Shown here one piece after another: positions 62,377 to 64,000 of a DNA stretch of 64,000 bases (its first letter is position 1; the number at the start of each line of letters is the position of its first letter). The notes under the pieces were generated by a model that was not told the origin of the DNA, did not search any database, and saw only the letters and a list, made by a program, of their open reading frames with translations. This stretch comes from JABURQ01 sp029243145 (GTDB lineage: Bacteria > Planctomycetota > Planctomycetia > Planctomycetales > Planctomycetaceae), in contig CBFHYX010000012.1 in assembly GCA_965660145.1 (NCBI GenBank), positions 1 through 64,000 on the forward strand, written 5' to 3'. The position numbers and the translations under genes were made by a program.

Positions 62377-63283
62377 TATTTTGTACAATGTCCCTCCCGA
62401 GAAGCCAAAACGTCGTTTACCAAAATGGCTGAAACGTCCGATGCCCAGTCCCGAGATGCAATTCACTTCGAATGTCATTGAAGACTTGGGGCTGGAAACG
62501 GTTTGTTCCAGTGCAAAATGCCCAAATCGCTCGGAGTGCTGGGCGCACTCAACAGCCACCTTCATGATTCTCGGTAATGTCTGTACTCGTCCTTGCGGTT
62601 TCTGCTCAGTTCCTAAAGGCAAAACAGAAGTCGTAGAAACGGATGAGCCGGAGCGAGTCGCTGAAGCGGCCGAACGTTTGGGCCTCGAACATGTCGTCAT
62701 CACTTCAGTCACTCGTGATGATCTTTCTGATGGTGGAGCCGATCATTTCTATCAATGTGTGCTTGCCGTCCGACAGCGAACAGGCGCGGCTGTAGAAGTT
62801 CTCGTTCCCGACTTCATGGGGAACAGAGCCGCGATTCATCGAGTCATCGAGAGTCGTCCCGATGTCTTCAATCACAATACAGAAACCGTTCCACGGCTTT
62901 ATGATCGCGTGAGACGTAACGCCGAATATCAAAGAACATTAGACCTCTTGAAGCAAGTCAAAGACGAAGCACCTGAGATGGTCACGAAAAGTGGTTTGAT
63001 GTTAGGCTTAGGGGAAACTTTGGAAGAGGTAATCGAAGTCTGTGCCGATCTGAGAAGCGTCGGCGTTGAAATGCTCACACTAGGACAATATCTGCAACCC
63101 ACCCCCGAACATCTTGCCGTCGAACGGTTTGTTCCTCCTGAAGAGTTTGACCAAATTGGTGATCTCACTCGCAAAATGGGTTTCGGACTCGTCTCCAGCG
63201 GTCCTTTTGTCCGGTCAAGCTATCATGCGGGAGAAATGGCCGACTATCTGGGACGTCATCAGACAACTCCCGTCGGAACGTGA
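62363..63283 (+). CDS. lipA: Lipoyl synthase
   Basis: 306 residues. Radical SAM enzyme that inserts two sulfur atoms into octanoyl groups on lipoyl domains. Both clusters are visible: auxiliary CSSAKCPNRSEC and the radical SAM CTRPCGFC. Other marks are RDDLSDGGADHF, NHNTETVPRLY, KSGLMLGLGE, LGQYLQPT and the late Ser in FVRSSYHAGE that binds the auxiliary cluster. It overlaps the LipB-like gene by 14 bases and precedes the lipoyl-like domain gene by 26 bases. Confidence 0.95.
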   Translation: MSTLDILYNVPPEKPKRRLPKWLKRPMPSPEMQFTSNVIEDLGLETVCSSAKCPNRSECWAHSTATFMILGNVCTRPCGFCSVPKGKTEVVETDEPERVAEAAERLGLEHVVITSVTRDDLSDGGADHFYQCVLAVRQRTGAAVEVLVPDFMGNRAAIHRVIESRPDVFNHNTETVPRLYDRVRRNAEYQRTLDLLKQVKDEAPEMVTKSGLMLGLGETLEEVIEVCADLRSVGVEMLTLGQYLQPTPEHLAVERFVPPEEFDQIGDLTRKMGFGLVSSGPFVRSSYHAGEMADYLGRHQTTPVGT

Positions 63284-63309
63284 GACTTCATACTAAAGGC
63301 ACGAAACAA

Positions 63310-63588
63310 ATGGCAATTCCAATTCGTGTTCCCGAGATCAACACGAACAACGAGACCATCATAATTGGCCACTGGTTGATGGAATCTGGTCAACTCGTTC
63401 AAGCTGGAGATCATCTTGTTGAGCTACTGATCCCTGGAATCGTGTATGTCGTCTCAGCAGAAACGGAGGGAGTCTTGGGGGGGATGCTCAAAAAACAAGA
63501 TCAATTCGTGAGTCCCGGAGATGTTATCGCTTGGCTGGAATCTGATAATCTTTCCACTCTCGACCAACTTTCTGAGGACAATTCATGA
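63310..63588 (+). CDS. Stand-alone lipoyl/biotinyl-type domain lacking the modified lysine
   Basis: 92 residues from ATG 63310. The whole length fits one lipoyl (E2-type) domain: IPIRVPEI opening, VQAGDHLVELL, EGVLGGMLKKQ and SPGDVIAWLE. The hairpin that normally carries the modified Lys (ETDK type) reads ELLIPGIV, with Gly43 at the Lys position, so it cannot be lipoylated or biotinylated in the usual way. Lys61 and Lys62 are in another turn. It lies 26 bases after lipA, and its stop overlaps the holB-like start (ATGA). It could be a carrier-like scaffold, a partner of LipA/LipB, or a decayed domain. Confidence 0.7.
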   Translation: MAIPIRVPEINTNNETIIIGHWLMESGQLVQAGDHLVELLIPGIVYVVSAETEGVLGGMLKKQDQFVSPGDVIAWLESDNLSTLDQLSEDNS

Positions 63589-64000
63589 CAATTTGGGACA
63601 CACTCCAAGGGCATGACATCGTTCTCGAACAGCTCAAAAGAGCGGCCAGCCGTCGTCGCTTGTCGCATGCGTACTTGTTTCTTGGCCCGGGAGGAATCGG
63701 AAAGAAACTCTTTGCCAGAAATCTTGCCCAGTCACTCTTTTGTGAAGAAACTCTCGATGAAGAGTTGGACGCCTGCGGCGTCTGCGCCAACTGCAAACGG
63801 ATGCAAGCAGGCACACATCCTGATTACTACCAGATCGGTTGCCCCGAAGGGAAAAAATCGATTCCGATTGAACTCTTCGTGGGTGATGAAGAGCATCGTG
63901 GACGACAGGGGCTGTGCTATGAGCTTTCGTTACGCCCCATGTCCTCCGACCGAAAAATTGCGATTATCAATGATGCGCATCTTATGCAAAGCGAAGCCGC
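63585..64000 (+). CDS. holB: DNA polymerase III delta-prime-like subunit, cut by window end
   Basis: The first 138 residues are visible; the gene runs out of the window. Clamp-loader AAA+ features: GHDIVLEQLKRAASRRRLSHAYLF-type opening (split here as GHDIVLEQLKRAA and LSHAYLF), P-loop GPGGIGKKLFA, a Zn site CGVCANCKRMQAGTHPD, and KIAIINDAHLM (Walker B region). Delta-prime helps load the sliding clamp. The P-loop is kept. The start overlaps the lipoyl-like gene by four bases. DnaX is the alternative, but the zinc spacing and opening favour HolB. Confidence 0.8.
   Translation, partial: MTIWDTLQGHDIVLEQLKRAASRRRLSHAYLFLGPGGIGKKLFARNLAQSLFCEETLDEELDACGVCANCKRMQAGTHPDYYQIGCPEGKKSIPIELFVGDEEHRGRQGLCYELSLRPMSSDRKIAIINDAHLMQSEA

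Noticed and set aside
1..64000. CRISPR arrays, insertion sequences, prophage, rRNA and tRNA genes
   Set aside because: I saw no spaced direct repeats, transposase or integrase gene, phage structural gene or cloverleaf-like sequence. A covariance-model scan would be needed to exclude a tRNA fully.

Overview
The window looks like a stretch of a planctomycete chromosome (Planctomycetota, probably order Planctomycetales). This is inferred from gene content and not from any database search. The pointers are a sulfatase fused to a DUF1080 lectin-like domain, a DUF1571 protein, a YdjY-domain protein, a Tat-exported Gfo/Idh/MocA oxidoreductase, a SMP-30/esterase fusion, an interrupted DoxX protein, and many secreted proteins of unknown function. 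Base composition is close to 50% G+C throughout. No rRNA, tRNA, CRISPR array, insertion sequence or prophage was seen. Some intergenic gaps on the left carry a family of tiny palindromes.

Layout. 1-1.2 kb: gene-poor edge with a response regulator that has lost its front half. 1.3-4.8 kb: YiiX-like permuted papain-fold protein, small membrane protein, secreted esterase. 4.8-11.9 kb (all minus): glyQS, comB, a dehalogenase-fold hydrolase, bioF, an M24 peptidase and trxB, with short palindromes that end in CTACAAA in the gaps. 11.9-12.5 kb: a gap with a minus-strand terminator that no protein gene explains, possibly a small RNA. 12.5-34.3 kb: panB, sulfatase-DUF1080, a prenyltransferase-like repeat protein and an ABC exporter, MATE exporter, class V aminotransferase, an asparagine synthase/glycosyltransferase pair, several exported proteins of unknown function, a 2-hydroxyacid dehydrogenase, a ferredoxin and an M28 peptidase. 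34.5-38.1 kb: a four-gene operon (Fe-alcohol dehydrogenase, PfkB kinase, FetA/FetB-like metal exporter). 38.1-47.5 kb: sialidase-like protein, thioredoxin-fold protein, MFS transporter, oxidoreductase, DoxX, ApbE, leuD, leuC. 47.9-51.5 kb: the conserved block ffh-rpsP-trmD-rplS-yraN. 51.6-56.1 kb: an HscC-type Hsp70 operon with a membrane protein and a J-like protein. 56.1-60.8 kb: gluconolactonase/esterase fusion and two coupled genes of unknown function. 60.9-64 kb: smpB, lipB-like, lipA, a lipoyl-like domain, and the start of a holB-like gene cut by the window end.

The most unusual points are these. (1) The Hsp70 gene is open over 584 codons except for two in-frame TAA codons, each replacing a codon where Glu (GAA) is expected. 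Its partner gene carries an 11-C tract, and its J-like partner has HPV instead of HPD. (2) A stand-alone lipoyl-like domain has Gly at the lipoyl-lysine position, next to a LipB homologue with Gln at the catalytic lysine position. (3) There is a family of 7-bp-stem palindromes with a CTACAAA tail. (4) A wobble-paired minus-strand terminator in front of panB suggests an unannotated RNA. (5) A coiled-coil gene has coding-like sequence running 231 bases above its only canonical start codon.
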